Assembly: GCF_011397635.1 (NCBI RefSeq)
Contig: NC_064763.1
Coordinates: 21,217,437-21,281,436 of the forward strand
Length of the DNA: 64,000 bases
Source: Epinephelus fuscoguttatus
Taxonomy: Eukaryota; Chordata; Actinopteri; Perciformes; Serranidae
Direction of reading: 5' to 3'
A program made the translations under genes and the position numbers. Below the pieces are notes generated by a model, which saw only the letters and a list, made by a program, of their open reading frames with translations, had not been told where the DNA came from and made no database searches. Numbering within the stretch: position 1 is the first letter of the stretch; the number at the start of each line of letters is the position of its first letter. Below are positions 1-11,007 of the stretch, one piece after another.

Positions 1-294
1 CACATTGTTGTCTCTGTGACAGTGTATTAGCACTAATAGACCATGTGAAATCATTGGTTCATCATTCTCAGCTTTAAATTCAGAGTTAACAAATGACCTC
101 AAGTACCAACGGACACAAAGCAGATAATTTGATGAAGGAATTGGATTATCTGTGCCGGCAGTGGTTCGATACACCCGGACAGAATGGAGCCGTTACTGCT
201 GTACATCACCAGTCACTTCTTTGTCACTGATTTCCTCCCTGCTGATGCAGTGACAATGCATTTTCCAAAGCATTTCCAGGATTACTGGAATCGT

Positions 295-705
295 TTAACC
301 CTTTGAAACCCGAGCAAATTGGCTCGGTTGCTTTCACAAACATGGGAGGAGGGGGATGAGCACCGAAAGAAGAAATGACCCAAAATATTAGCAAGAAATT
401 AGTAAAAAAAAACAAACAAGAAAACTAGTTTAAAAAAGGGAAAAAAGAACCTTTTTTCTTTATTTCCTATTTTTTTTAAAATAAATTTATAAATCTTTTT
501 TTTTTTTTTTTTTGCAATTTGTGGAATATTTCTTATCAAATTGCTCACTGCCTTTTTCCCCCCCCCCCCCGTTTTTTTTTTTGTTTTTTTTTGAAAAAAA
601 AAAAAAAGCCTCAATGTGACCATGGTTCAAAAGTTTAAATACTTGCAAAAGGTGTCTGAAAGCAGCACAAGAAAAGGGATGTTGCTCCAGGTTTCAAAGG
701 GTTAA
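295..705 (+). mobile_element. TTAA-flanked non-autonomous DNA transposon (piggyBac-like MITE), copy 1
   Basis: The element runs 299-701 and is flanked on both sides by TTAA (295-298 and 702-705). Its ends are inverted: CCCTTTGAAACC at the left and GGTTTCAAAGGG at the right. A TTAA target and termini beginning CCC are piggyBac traits; no transposase is encoded. The interior contains poly-A and poly-T runs. A second copy in the opposite orientation lies at 25981-26481, and the subterminal sequences of the two copies match when one is reversed. Confidence 0.75.
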
Positions 706-839
706 AAAACTTGTGCTCATGTGTACCTTTAAAACATTAATCATGATGGGCTATAGTTGTAAGGTTTGTAAGCTTTTGCTAGCCTTTCTTTTTATTTGTC
801 TAGGTTCAGAAACTAATGATTAAACTGTTCTCCACACAG

Positions 840-3499
840 GAAGTGGTGGATGCCGTCGGTGCAGGTGTGGATCCCAGCAGCAACGACACCTTTGTCAGCC
901 AGTGGGATCTGGCCAGTGCTTTTTTCTTCTCAGGGACAGTCATCACAACCATCGGTGGGTGTCCAGCAAGACCGCCAACATAACTTATGTTTAAATACTT
1001 GTGAGTGGAATCTGTTTAATGTCTTCAAATTGATTGCTTGGTTGTTCAGGTTTTGGAAACATCTCCCCCAAGACAGAAGGAGGGCAGCTCTTCTGCATTT
1101 TCTACGCCCTGGTGGGAATCCCGATGTTTGGTATCCTGCTCGCTGGAGTTGGAGACCATCTTGGTACTGGGCTGAGGAAAACTGTTGCCAAAATAGAGAC
1201 TCTCTTCCTGGTCAGACCCCCAACAGAGCTTTCAGTGTTTTCTCTGCTTTCACTGTACACACATATACTTCACCTTTTAATTTGTCTCATCCCACTGTGT
1301 TGACAGAAATGGCGAATTAGTCCAACCATTGTGCGAGTGATCTCAGCCGTCCTGTCCATCCTGCTGGGTTGCGTGCTCTTTGTTGCAGTGCCTATCTTCG
1401 TTTTCCAAGAGGTGGAGAAGTGGACTCTTCTGGAGTCGGCCTACTTTGTAGTGATCACCCTGACAACAGTGGGGTTTGGAGACTATGTTGCAGGTACATG
1501 CAGTCAATCAACCACCCACGTGTTTCTTAACATAGCTCGCAGTGGTGTGCACAGACTCCCTGAGGGAAGGGGTGAAAATAAAAAAAGAGGCACCCTTTCT
1601 CAGGGTTAGACTTTACCATTAGGCTTTATAGGCATGTTTATATTCACACATCAATTATATTTCCATTCTAACATAATGTATATATATAACAAGTCCTCTG
1701 ACCTATATGACCACATACAAAGTAATAAAAGTAGTCCTTTGAAGAACACCTTTTTAAAAATAAAAAACAATTTATTGAACTATATTGACTTGTGTATATA
1801 GTTAAATTTACATTTCTTAATATATTTAAATCACTGATGTGTTATTTATTGCCTTATTTATTTATTTATTTATTTATTTTATAGCTATATTTATTTATTT
1901 ATTTATTTATTTGATATTAACTTAAATGGCATTCCATACATAGGCTTCCTACAGATTTTTTTTTACTGCCACTCAGAATGAATTTTACAATAACCAAAAC
2001 TGAAGAAAGAAATCAGTAAATTGTTTCAATAAAGAATTTAATTTTAATTATTTGAAAATAAAAAAATTGAATAACACAAAATAAAATAAATAAGTAAAAT
2101 AAAAATAAAAATAAATATGTAAATATCATGTTAATTATTTAAATTAAATAAATAAAATGAAGTATATTTAATATACATTTATTTTATGTATTTATTGTAA
2201 ACCGTTAAAATTAAATACATTTATATACCAATTATTTTCAGAAAATGAAAAATAAAAAAAGCAATTAATAAAATCCTTTTTCCCGTGTCCTAACATTTTT
2301 AAGACTTAATTTAAGACATTTAAATGCCAATCAAAGGCTAATTTTTAGATTAATAAATGTATGGCTCAGACATTTAAAGAATCTGTGGGAACCCTGCATA
2401 CAATACATCCAAATTTTTGCTTTTTCATTGAATCTATCAATCTGTAGATGAGTTGCTGGTATGACTTAATTAGCCATCCATAAATATAGTTGTCAGCTGT
2501 GATGCATTAAGTTCACTCAGCACAGGCAATTTTCATTTACATCATAAATTATTCAGGATTCTTTCCTTGTCAGAGATGAAGTATTGATTACCTAATCTGC
2601 TACATAGTGTCTTAAATGTTTATTTACTAGACATACTGTGTCTTTGTATCGTCTCAAAGGGGATTCTGGAAACGGGGGGAGTGACCACTGGTATAAGCCT
2701 TTGGTGTGGTTCTGGATCTTGCTGGGTCTTGCCTACTTTGCATCTATCCTGACGATGATTGGTAACTGGCTCCGGGTTCTATCTAAGAAGACCAGAGCTG
2801 AGGTACTTCTCCGCCTCTCATGTCTGTGTTATCATGTCTTCTCTCTGCCACGTCCTGTCCATCACCTCCGATGTTATCCTCTTCTCCTAGATGGAGGAAC
2901 TTCGAGCCCACGCCACTGACTGGACTCAAAACATCCAGAACATGTCGGTAGATTTTCGCATTCCAGGAAAAATTGATGACCCCTTTAAACGGCGCCGGAG
3001 AAAGCACCGCCACAACTCTCGCAGCCATGGTCACAGTGTGTCAGCTAACGGGGCCCCTGAGGGGAAAGAAGAGCAGGGTGAGGGTCAGACAGAGTCTGGA
3101 TCTTCCTCCTCCTCCTCCTCCTCCACCTCTAATGAATCAGGGTCTGGATCAGAAACAGACTCTCAGGTCACTCAGACAGAGCGAGTGCCTGAAGAGAAAA
3201 CCATAGAACCTGAAAAGGAGGAGACTCTTCCAGACCCCCACCTGTCTCAGCCTCTGGACTACTTTGGGGAGAACCTTGCCTTTATTGATGAGTCCTCAGA
3301 TGCCCAAAGTGGTAAACTACATTTGGATCCTCTGCTGGATCCATCGCAACCCAACAGTGAACGCCCTCGTCTGCCCAAGAGGAGACGCCAAAGAAGACCT
3401 GTTCCGCAGAGAAGCCCCAAAGTCAATGGCTCCAACCGCGTCAGGACAGCGCCCAACGGAAGCCCCAAACCAGTTCCAAGTCTGCCAGTGAAGCCTTAA
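840..3499 (+). CDS. kcnk4: Two-pore-domain K+ channel subfamily K member 4 (TRAAK), 3' part, five exons
   Basis: This is the 3' portion of a mechano- and lipid-gated leak K+ channel of the plasma membrane. Coding exons are 840-954, 1050-1210, 1307-1493, 2660-2802 and 2891-3499; all join in frame through AG/GT borders (the 1211 donor, GTCAGA, is weak). They encode 404 residues ending at a TAA. In fragment numbering, the first pore helix and filter TIGFG lie at 37-41, TM2 at about 53-74, TM3 at 100-125, the second filter TVGFGD at 146-151, and TM4 at about 168-190. A possible N-glycosylation site, NDT, is at 15-17 in the extracellular cap. The long tail has a Ser-rich run and the block [11 protein letters not shown] followed by basic stretches, which also occurs in mammalian KCNK4 and separates it from KCNK2 and KCNK10. 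The N-terminus and TM1 are outside the window. The acceptor at 2660 is chosen because it alone keeps frame with VAGD. Confidence 0.93.
1500..2637. other. AT-rich kcnk4 intron with TTTA microsatellite
   Basis: The intron between the second-filter exon and the TM4 exon is strongly AT-rich, with imperfect (TTTA)n runs at about 1854-1912. I see no coding signal or recognisable transposon in it. Confidence 0.7.
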
Positions 3500-4110
3500 G
3501 ATTGAAGCTGATTACAGGAACTCCGCTGCTCGCACAAGTATCGACTTGACAGATCTGAGAAGTGTTCATAATCTGACAGAGGAGTTCTCAGCGTAGCAAT
3601 TTATTTGTGTATATGTCCTGCTTACTTGCAGACACTTAAGATAAAAACATGTTGCAGAAGCCTTCGCCACTTGTGGTTTGCAGTTAATGCTCTTAGCATG
3701 CAAGTGTGTATGCCTCAATCAGAAATGATGAAGTGATTTTTATGCCAATGCTCCCATTACTTTCTGAGGAGTTGCTGCTCTCTGCTGGGCCAAGACAGAA
3801 ATGCACTACCACTCTCTCAACATGAGGGTTCCCGCCTTTTACTAATCCCAAAAAAAACAAACAAGAAAGAGTCAGGAGGTTGCTGCTGCAGCGTGGGGCT
3901 CGTGTTGAAGAAGGGTTGCTTTGGTCTGAGACAGTTGCTCTTGAATCCTGCCAACAATTAAACGGGTACTAAACAGGCTCTTGTACATTTTTGGTATGTA
4001 ACAAAACTTTTTTTAAACACTGTGTACAACCATTATATTTGCATTTTGATGGCCAGATGCATTAATCCTACTGTACTGCGTATGTGTAATAAAGATTTTT
4101 TAAATGAAAG
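3500..4110 (+). other. kcnk4: kcnk4 3' UTR with polyadenylation signal
   Basis: Sequence after the kcnk4 stop codon carries a canonical AATAAA at 4088-4093. Cleavage would fall about 15-25 bases later, giving a 3' UTR of roughly 600 bases. Confidence 0.7.
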
Positions 4111-4324
4111 CAGCTCTTTGTCGTGCAAGCATGTTTATCATATTATTACATTAAGTACACTTTTAACTATCCTTCAATGAAGTTTACTTGACTGTTTAGA
4201 GACACCATAAAGATGCACTTGTCGTTGTTGCTGTAATTATAGTTATCTGTTTATTTATCTGACCATTGCTGTATGGCACACAAAGAATTTCTGAAAGGAC
4301 TAATAAATAAATATCTACCTAAAT

Positions 4325-4794
4325 ATATGTAATGAGATGCACCCATCCAGCTTTTTCAGTTACCGATCCCGATGCTGTGGCTTTGAGTATCAGCCGATAC
4401 CCGATACCGATCTGATACCATGGTTGACCTAAACAGCTATATACCTTTACATGTCGAACAGAAAAGACCAGAGGCATCAGGCTTGATGACTACACAGTTC
4501 TTTCCTAAGATCAAATGAAACAAGATGAAACAGATTAATGCAATGATGAACTATTTATTTTTAACAAAAATAAACAATTGTGCAACAGCAGTTGAAATAG
4601 TGTGAAATACCTCCACACAGCAGATTCTCTCCTTCGCTCCATGACGTATGACGTAGCTCTCGTCGCAATAGATTTACATGGAAAGGATTGCCTCAGGTAT
4701 AGGTTGCATTTTCTGATACCTGATCCATCTGTTTTGATGATATCGGGGCCGATATTCGATCCAGATATCAGATTGGTGCATCCCTAATACGTAA
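4325..4794. mobile_element. hAT-like MITE family A, copy 1
   Basis: The element spans 4333-4786, with imperfect inverted termini of the GATGCACC type (left GAGATGCACCCATCC, right ending GGTGCATCCCTA). The flanking 8-base direct repeats are ATATGTAA (4325-4332) and ATACGTAA (4787-4794), 7 of 8 identical, which fits the 8-bp target duplication of hAT transposons. A closely similar copy lies at 22809-23268 in the same orientation. No coding capacity. Confidence 0.8.
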
Positions 4795-5209
4795 GTAAAT
4801 TATTTATTACTAATGCTGTACTTTGAAATAATGTTCTTTTTCTACTTTAAGTATATTTCAATCCAGTTTTCAGAAGAATATTAATACGCTTGTAATATAA
4901 AATAAACTTATTTATTTTTGAAAATAAAATGTGCTGAAAATACATTACACAAGCAGCCTGTAATTTATCTCAATCTGTACTGACTCATGATTAACAAAGA
5001 CTTCCTGTTTAAACAAAGTTGAATTAGTTATGTATTATTTAAGCGCAAAATTCATAAAAGTCTTACTTAGTATATTTTAGTACATCTTAATGGTGTCTCA
5101 AAATAGTACAACCAAGTATACTTAATTATATTCTACTGTACTACTAAGTTAAGTGAACGTAGATTAGTATATCTTTAATAGCATTGATGTTACACCATTA
5201 GCATATGAA

Positions 5210-5419
5210 GTACATTGTTAGCACATCCAAAATAGCGCAGTTTTAGTACATTCCTAATAAGTATATTAAGTACGCTGCTTAGATTAAGTGTAGTTCAGTG
5301 TACTTTTTCCCTGGGACTATAAGTACATTGTTAGTACATTGAAAATAGCATACTTTTAGGTTAAATATTAAGTATACTTAAAATAAGTCTACTTCAGTGT
5401 ACTTTTTTTTTTCTCTGGT
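5210..5419. repeat. Imperfect tandem duplication of an about 110-bp AT-rich unit
   Basis: Two successive units share the order AAGTACATTGTTAG, an AATAGC block, AAGTATA-type motifs and GTGTACTTTTT followed by a CTGG end (about 5210-5310 and 5325-5419). The whole 4795-5419 stretch is rich in AGTAC/AGTATA words and has no coding signal. Confidence 0.5.
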
Positions 5420-5813
5420 TAGTCTTAAGCAGGGACGGCACGGTGGTGTGGTGGTTGGCACTTTCGCCTCACAGCAAGAGGGTTCCAATCCCAGGAGCCC
5501 TTCTGTGCAGAGTTTGCATGTTCTCCTCATGTCATTGTGGGTTTTCTCCAGGTACTCCAGCTTCCTCCCACAGTCCAAAGACATGCAGGTTAACTGGTAA
5601 CTCTAAATTGTCTGTAGGTGTGAATGTGAGTGTGAATGGTTGTTTGTCTCTATGTGTCAGCCCTGTGATAGTCTGGTGACCTGTTAAGGGTGAACCCTGC
5701 CTCTTGCCCAATGTAAGCTGGGCAAGAGGCAGCTTACAGGCCCCGCCCCCGCCCCCACAACCCTCAAGAGGATAAGCAGTTACGAAAATGGATGCATGGA
5801 TGGATAGTCTTAA
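5420..5813 (+). mobile_element. tRNA-headed SINE with 9-bp target duplication
   Basis: The head (from about 5433) contains a tRNA-like A box around TGGTTGGCAC and a B-box-like GGTTCCAATCCC at 5481-5492. The body is followed by a GATGGATGGAT-type tail near 5790-5804. The direct repeats TAGTCTTAA at 5420-5428 and 5805-5813 are identical, consistent with LINE-mediated target-primed insertion. It is a SINE copy and not a tRNA gene: no cloverleaf can be completed. Confidence 0.75.
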
Positions 5814-7561
5814 ACGAAAGGACTGGAGAAATATACATTATGACCTGATGATGGCGTAGTAGAAAAGTCAGGGATCACCAAATCCTAAAGGCACCATGAA
5901 AATCTGTAAGACATAACACAGCAGTTTTATGAACAGCCGTCGAACAGTTGTTGAAATATTTTAGTCTGGAACAAAGCAAGGGGCTGACATTAAATGACAT
6001 TACTTCAGAGTTTTGTCTGTGAACTGACCTTGTTTTATTCTCAGAGAGGGAGGAAAGTGTCTTGAAATGAAAAGTGAAATGAAAAGGAAAGTGTTTTATG
6101 GCGAGGATAAAAAGAATATCCACGATCTGTTTAGATTGGTGGAGACAGGCCAGACATGTATTGCAGGATCTGAATAGCATACTTTACATGCAGTACTGTA
6201 TTGCTGATGTACAGTGCGAGTGCCCTTCAAGTTGTCAATATGGCCCTTTTAGCATGTGCTGTCGCTCCTCAGTTGATCCATGTAAGTGATACTCAGCTGG
6301 AAACTCTACCTTGGTGTTTCAATCTGAAAATGGCACCAAGGACAAACATGGTGCAGCAGCATGTGGGGCTGCACTATTGTTGTCTGTATTTTATTGCATC
6401 TTATTTTGAAAGAAAAGCTGATGTGACTTGGTGTCACAAAATATCTGATACATAAAAGATGAAGCTGCTGCTCATTTATAATTACCCCCCGGCCTCTCTG
6501 AGTAAATGAATGCAGATTTTCCCTCTCTGTGAATACAACCAGCAGATGGCAGACACTGACACATTTCCCTCCCCATGTCAGTCCAACACTAACTTACACA
6601 CTCTACTTCCATACATCCAAGGTCTTTGACTGACGTGCATTTGTTTGATGGTGAATCATTTGAAATGTTGTGGTCGTTGATGAGTAAGCAAAATGTTACA
6701 GTGAGTAAGCAAAATGTTTTTCAAGGAGCAGAAGTGACCGTTCGTCTGCCCTTTGGAAATCTGACACTTTACTGCAGGATATGTAAAGAGAAAAAAGGCA
6801 GTGTTCTGGCACTGTGATCAGGAAGTCAGCAGGCGGTGATGATGTGCTGTGGCAGTAGGTGACCTTTTACTGGAGGACACACACTCAGCTGCTATAACGT
6901 CATCATCAACACTGCTGCTGCAGTTCCCCTCTGCTGCCACTAGAGGGACAACAATGGCTTTGGAGTGCTGATGTGGGCCACACTCCTGACCTGCATTTAA
7001 AGGGAAATTTCACCCTTAATCTGAAATCCAAATATGTGGTGCACATTCCAGGTTTGCTCAAGTGTGTCCTTGAGCTGAAGGACGGCGACGCAGACTACAG
7101 TGATTGTGTCGTTTAGAGACACATCCTGGAGCTGCTCTGTAATGGAGACATGCTCTAATTAAAAAATCGGATCTGTGCACTCAGTTGGATGAGACATCTT
7201 ACACAAAACATCTATGCACTCGTGGAATTAGTCATTTCAGTGGCATGGTGGCATCCATTAAGTGTAACTTAGTGAAATTATCATGCTGTGATGCTCTGAT
7301 CTACAATTTAGTAAAACAGCTGTCCATATTTGTAGATGCTAACCTCAATATTGATGATTCTTATACTATAGCTCAGTGTAATGCCCTGTTTTAGGGTGAT
7401 TTTCCCAAGAGCAGAGTGTATGATTTAGGGGGATTTAGTGGCGTGTAATGATGAAAATTGCAGATTGCAATCAGCTGAAACTTCTCCCAATTAGAAATCC
7501 TTCAGTGTTCAATGTTCAGGAGGTTTTAACTGTGAGCTGAATTATCCATCATGAACAAATC
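5814..7561. other. Unassigned intergenic sequence
   Basis: No conserved coding exon is recognisable. The only structure I note is a TTAA followed by AGGGAAATTTCACCC near 6998-7016, which resembles one terminus of the TTAA-target fold-back elements seen near 57 and 63.6 kb; I see no matching opposite end. Confidence 0.4.
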
Positions 7562-8418
7562 GACCAGGTCAGGGGTAGGCAACCTGTGGCTCTGGAGCCA
7601 CTGGAGAAAAATGTTTAAACATCTCGGCAACTAAAATATGCTTCCAACGTCTATGGCCTGACGCCTTTTTCTCTACATTTTGCCAAACCTCATGAGCTAT
7701 AAAAATATGTACAATATGTAAGATTCAAAAAGGCTGTGCAGCTATTCAGTTGTGGTTGTAGTTGTGCTGTAATGTGCAAAATATTGTCCAAGGCATGGAT
7801 GGATAATTGAACAAGCCCACGAGGCACAGGCCCAGGGGCCCATTTTGTGTCTCTCAGTTGTTGTTTAGTGTCTTTTTGCAGTTCCTTTTAATCTCTGTGT
7901 CTTTTTGAGGTCTCTTTCTGGTCGGTATCCATGGAGGGATTACTGAACAGGCCTCCCTGGCACAGGCCCATGGGCCCAAAGTGTGAGTGGCAAGGATAGG
8001 CAACTTGCAGCTCCAGAGCCACATGTGGCTCTTTTGCCCCTCTCTGGTGTCCCTATGGCTTTGACAAAAGAAAATATGCAAATGAATAGCGGTAATTATT
8101 TTTTTAACATTTTTATTTGTGAATTTAATAGTGTATGGACAGCTTAATTTGCTTTAACCACCAGCTCTGCAAAGTTAAAGTTCAAATTAATCATAAATTC
8201 CCCATTGCAAAATAGCCACCTTGTGGTAAAACATATTAATGAATGCTCATTAAGACCGTCTAGTAATGTTGATTGGCTAATTAGGACTCCTTAGGCTGTG
8301 TTACCTTCATTTTAAAGCTGAAATATGTTTAGTGGCCCCAGAAAGACTTTGTTTTTATTATTTTTTTGGTCAAAAATGGCTCCTCTGGCAGTAAAGGTTT
8401 CTAACCCCTGGACCAGGT
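7562..8418. mobile_element. hAT-like element with exact 8-bp target duplication
   Basis: The element runs 7570-8410. It begins CAGGGGTAGGCAACC and ends with the inverted form (ending AACCCCTG). GACCAGGT is repeated exactly on both sides (7562-7569 and 8411-8418), the 8-bp duplication expected of hAT. Its interior is interrupted by a dispersed repeat (7735-7990). Related copies occur at 40732-41330 (inverted) and 44914 onward. No transposase ORF. Confidence 0.85.
7733..7995 (+). repeat. Dispersed repeat family B, copy inside the hAT element
   Basis: About 260 bases, starting near TGTGCAGCTATTCAG and ending near GGGCCCAAAGTGTGAG. It aligns with the reverse complement of 13255-13480 along its whole length, including the shared word AATATTGTCCAAGGCATGGA, and with the interrupted copy at 11757-12600. 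It contains short direct repeats of a CAGGCC...GGCACAGG...GGGCCCA motif. The transposon class is unknown to me. Confidence 0.65.
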
Positions 8419-8608
8419 GATTAAAATAAAGGCAAAAACACTGAATGAAGCAGTTCCACGCTACAAATCAGTGTTTCTCCTACGCTGTTCGGCATGTTGG
8501 AGACAGCCTGCTAGCATTGCAACTGCTAAAGTGTGCTCACCTTTGTTCTCTGAGACCTTAGTTTGTGCTCATGTTATTTCTGATTAAGACAGAAGACAAT
8601 GAATATAA

Positions 8609-8759
8609 AGGGAAACTTTGCTGATATTGAACCAGCTGTGTGGCATCGCCATGTGTGCAGATGAACAGTGTTTGGCTTCAACCCCATGCTGCTGCCAGCA
8701 CCCAGACAATGTTCATCAGCGATGACACAGAGCTGGTTGAATATCAGCAAAGTTTCCCT
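8609..8759. repeat. Inverted repeat able to form a long hairpin
   Basis: The left arm begins AGGGAAACTTTGCTGATATT and the right arm ends with its near-perfect reverse complement. The arms are about 65 bases with a few mismatches and an indel, and the loop is about 20 bases. There is no ORF of note. It looks like a fold-back element; a transcript would form a miRNA-precursor-like hairpin, but I have no evidence of processing. Confidence 0.6.
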
Positions 8760-9235
8760 GCTTCCCTTCACTGGTTCCTGTACAGCAGGGTTGGTCTTTG
8801 TTTCACTGTTATAATCATTAAAAAGCAAAAGCAGCATGTGTATACATTCAGTAGGCTATATCTTCAGTAGCTAGCTAGCTAACCCTACACTTTGCAGGGT
8901 TTGATTTTGGTTTTGGAACAGGGAAGAAACGTATATCTTTCTCCAACCTCTCCAGGTAACGAGTATCATTAATACACGATGTGCCCCAGGCACAACATTT
9001 AGCTCCAAATTCACAAAACCAGCCTGAAAATGAAGGAAATCTGAAACGATTGCATTAGAGTCAATGGAGCACAGCTGTGTTGTTGTTGGACCCTGGTCTG
9101 AGCCAGCCCTATGCTAAGTTATGAATGGGCAGTCTGTGTTCCGGGGCGGGACTTAGCGAAGGGTCAGTTCATATTTTCAGGTGATTATACATTAAAGAAA
9201 GTATACTTATTATGTACTATTCCATTTACGGCAAT

Positions 9236-9650
9236 ATATTGAGCGCGGTCTCACTCCGAAGTCATCGAAATCCAACGCTTGGGCAGTGACTTTCACCCCA
9301 GGGAGTGGTGTACGCATCTCGTAAGATTCTAAAGCCAAACCCTGTTCTTTTTTCCTAAACCTAACCATGTGTTTTTGTTGTTGAAGGAAAAAAATGTCAA
9401 TTTTCAGCACTGTACCTATGTATGTACAGTAAACGTTAAATTCCCTGTGAAAACGGAAGTGTATCTTGAAAGAAGACAATGCATGTAACAGGCAGAACTT
9501 GACACAGTGTCCCAGGTCATCATCCAACGCACCCAGGGTACCTTGCTCATCTTAAGTGGACGTGGAAACCAAACGACAATATGTGATGAGGTCCGAGTGA
9601 GAATGTGTTGATATATCCCCCTAAATCCCACACGCTGGACCTTTAAGTGT
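9236..9650 (-). repeat. Dispersed repeat family C, minus-oriented copy
   Basis: The reverse complement of about 9480-9560 matches 12780-12860 closely, including CTGCCTGTTACATGCATTGT. More diverged similarity extends on both sides, including an ACTTTGGAGTGAGAC-like end seen at 13070 and 9245. Class unknown; no intact ORF. Confidence 0.5.
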
Positions 9651-10204
9651 AATGGTGACATTATCATGGACCTTAGTATTGATAATCATTATATGATATA
9701 GCACCCCATGCTGCTTCTACTATAATCCTCTGTATTCAGTCTACTACTGGTGATTGATTAAGGTGTTTATAGTATAGGTGGAGCATGTTCTATCAGTGTT
9801 GTTATCCATGACTCACTGATGCAGTGCCCAATGCTATTTGTGTATCAGTGGCTTCTTGGTATTTATGTAGCCTATCAGCTGACACCTGTCTGAGGTCAGG
9901 ACCTGCTGTAAGGAGCCACCCTAGGGACCCCAGCTGGCACTCACAGTGTGTTTCTACTCCTGCACTCCTCATAGCTTGAACATTTGTCCCCTCTTACACG
10001 AGCAGGACAGTTACACTTATAATATTACAATGCCGTAAATCTCAAAAACCAGAAACTGTATCAGACAAATCAAACGCCCCTGGTGTTTGGGTGAATCTAA
10101 TGAATATAGCATGACCGCTTTCGCCTCTAACAGGATGATAATGCAGACTCTGCACCAGTGTGATGCAGCCCCGCAGAATTGCAGTGTCTGCAGCAGAGAC
10201 TCAA

Positions 10205-10223
10205 TGACCTTGCTTCAAGGTCG
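10205..10223. promoter_or_regulatory. Candidate palindromic ERR/SF-1-type response element
   Basis: The sequence reads TGACCTTG, CTT, CAAGGTCG: two inverted extended half-sites (ERR consensus TCAAGGTCA) three bases apart, with a single mismatch in the last position. It sits just upstream of a CpG-rich patch (10245-10330). It lies 15 kb before the esrra start codon and could be an autoregulatory site, since mammalian ESRRA is known to regulate its own promoter through clustered AGGTCA sites. The function here is inferred. Confidence 0.45.
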
Positions 10224-10319
10224 CAATGACACTGCCGTCAGTTTTTCCTCTCGTGCGCGCACCGCGTAAAGCCTGTCCCGAGCCCCGAGCCCGCTGCATA
10301 CATGTGACCACATCAGAAC

Positions 10320-10328
10320 GCACGCACG

Positions 10329-10391
<63 letters not shown>
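10320..10391. repeat. (CA)n microsatellite
   Basis: A CGCA-rich start grades into about 30 uninterrupted CA units. Apparent ORFs here, poly(Cys-Val) on the minus strand and poly(Thr-His) on the plus strand, are artefacts of the repeat. Confidence 0.95.
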
Positions 10392-10393
<2 letters not shown>

Positions 10394-10901
10394 TCTGTCG
10401 TCCTGCAACTCTGACACAGAAGCGAGGGAAATGCAAGTAGCGCTTATTGGCTTAAACAGCCTAGACTAACGTTTATTGGTCTATAATTAGAGAGATAATG
10501 CCTGGCTCTTTGGGGAAATATTATCCAAAGTGCGCTGCCGGCTGCCACATTTCTCTCTATCTTTTTCTATCTTATTTATTCCATTTCTTTTTAAATTAGT
10601 GGACAAGTTTGCCAGCTCCTCCGTGACAACTTCCCTCCTCTGTGTGCCAGCTGTTACCAGGCATGTTGCAGAGCGCAGGGGGGCAGCCTATTTCGAGAAG
10701 CAGCAGGCTACTGAGTTGGACTGAGAAATCTTTTAATTGTCGCTCCCAACATTAAACATTAACAGCAAAGATATCTCTGAGACGTGTTTGATGGTGCCAT
10801 TTTTTTTAAACGCATCTGTCACGCTGTATTATCGCAGGCTTCTGTTTTTCCCCTCCTTAACTACTATCCCTTGATTATTTCCCCTTCTCATCCCGTTGCA
10901 G

Positions 10902-11007
10902 TGATCTCCTGATCTCCTCTTCCTTGGCTCGTGTCCAAATAGTGTAGTGGTGGAGAGAGCCGGGTCAGTGTCACAAGACCGACAGCATGACTACATTTTC
11001 CATAGAG
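10902..11007 (+). other. Exon-like segment, candidate 5' UTR exon
   Basis: A pyrimidine tract and CAG precede 10902, and a donor (AGAG then GTACGC) follows 11007. The segment contains an ATG at 10987 opening a seven-codon frame (MTTFSIE) into the donor. If joined to the exon-like segment at 15449, that frame stops within three codons, giving a short upstream ORF. It could be an esrra leader exon or belong to an unrecognised transcript. Confidence 0.3.

Noticed and set aside
850-1320. 156-codon plus-strand ORF over the first kcnk4 exons
   Set aside because: It is a different frame reading through two exons and the intron between them. The channel frame is confirmed by spliced homology, so this is a shadow.
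5433-5505. Possible tRNA gene
   Set aside because: A- and B-box-like motifs exist, but the sequence cannot form a complete cloverleaf and is embedded in a SINE with target duplications.
10201-10436. Minus-strand Cys-Val repeat proteins and plus-strand Thr-His repeat
   Set aside because: They are translations of the (CA)n microsatellite and have no independent support.
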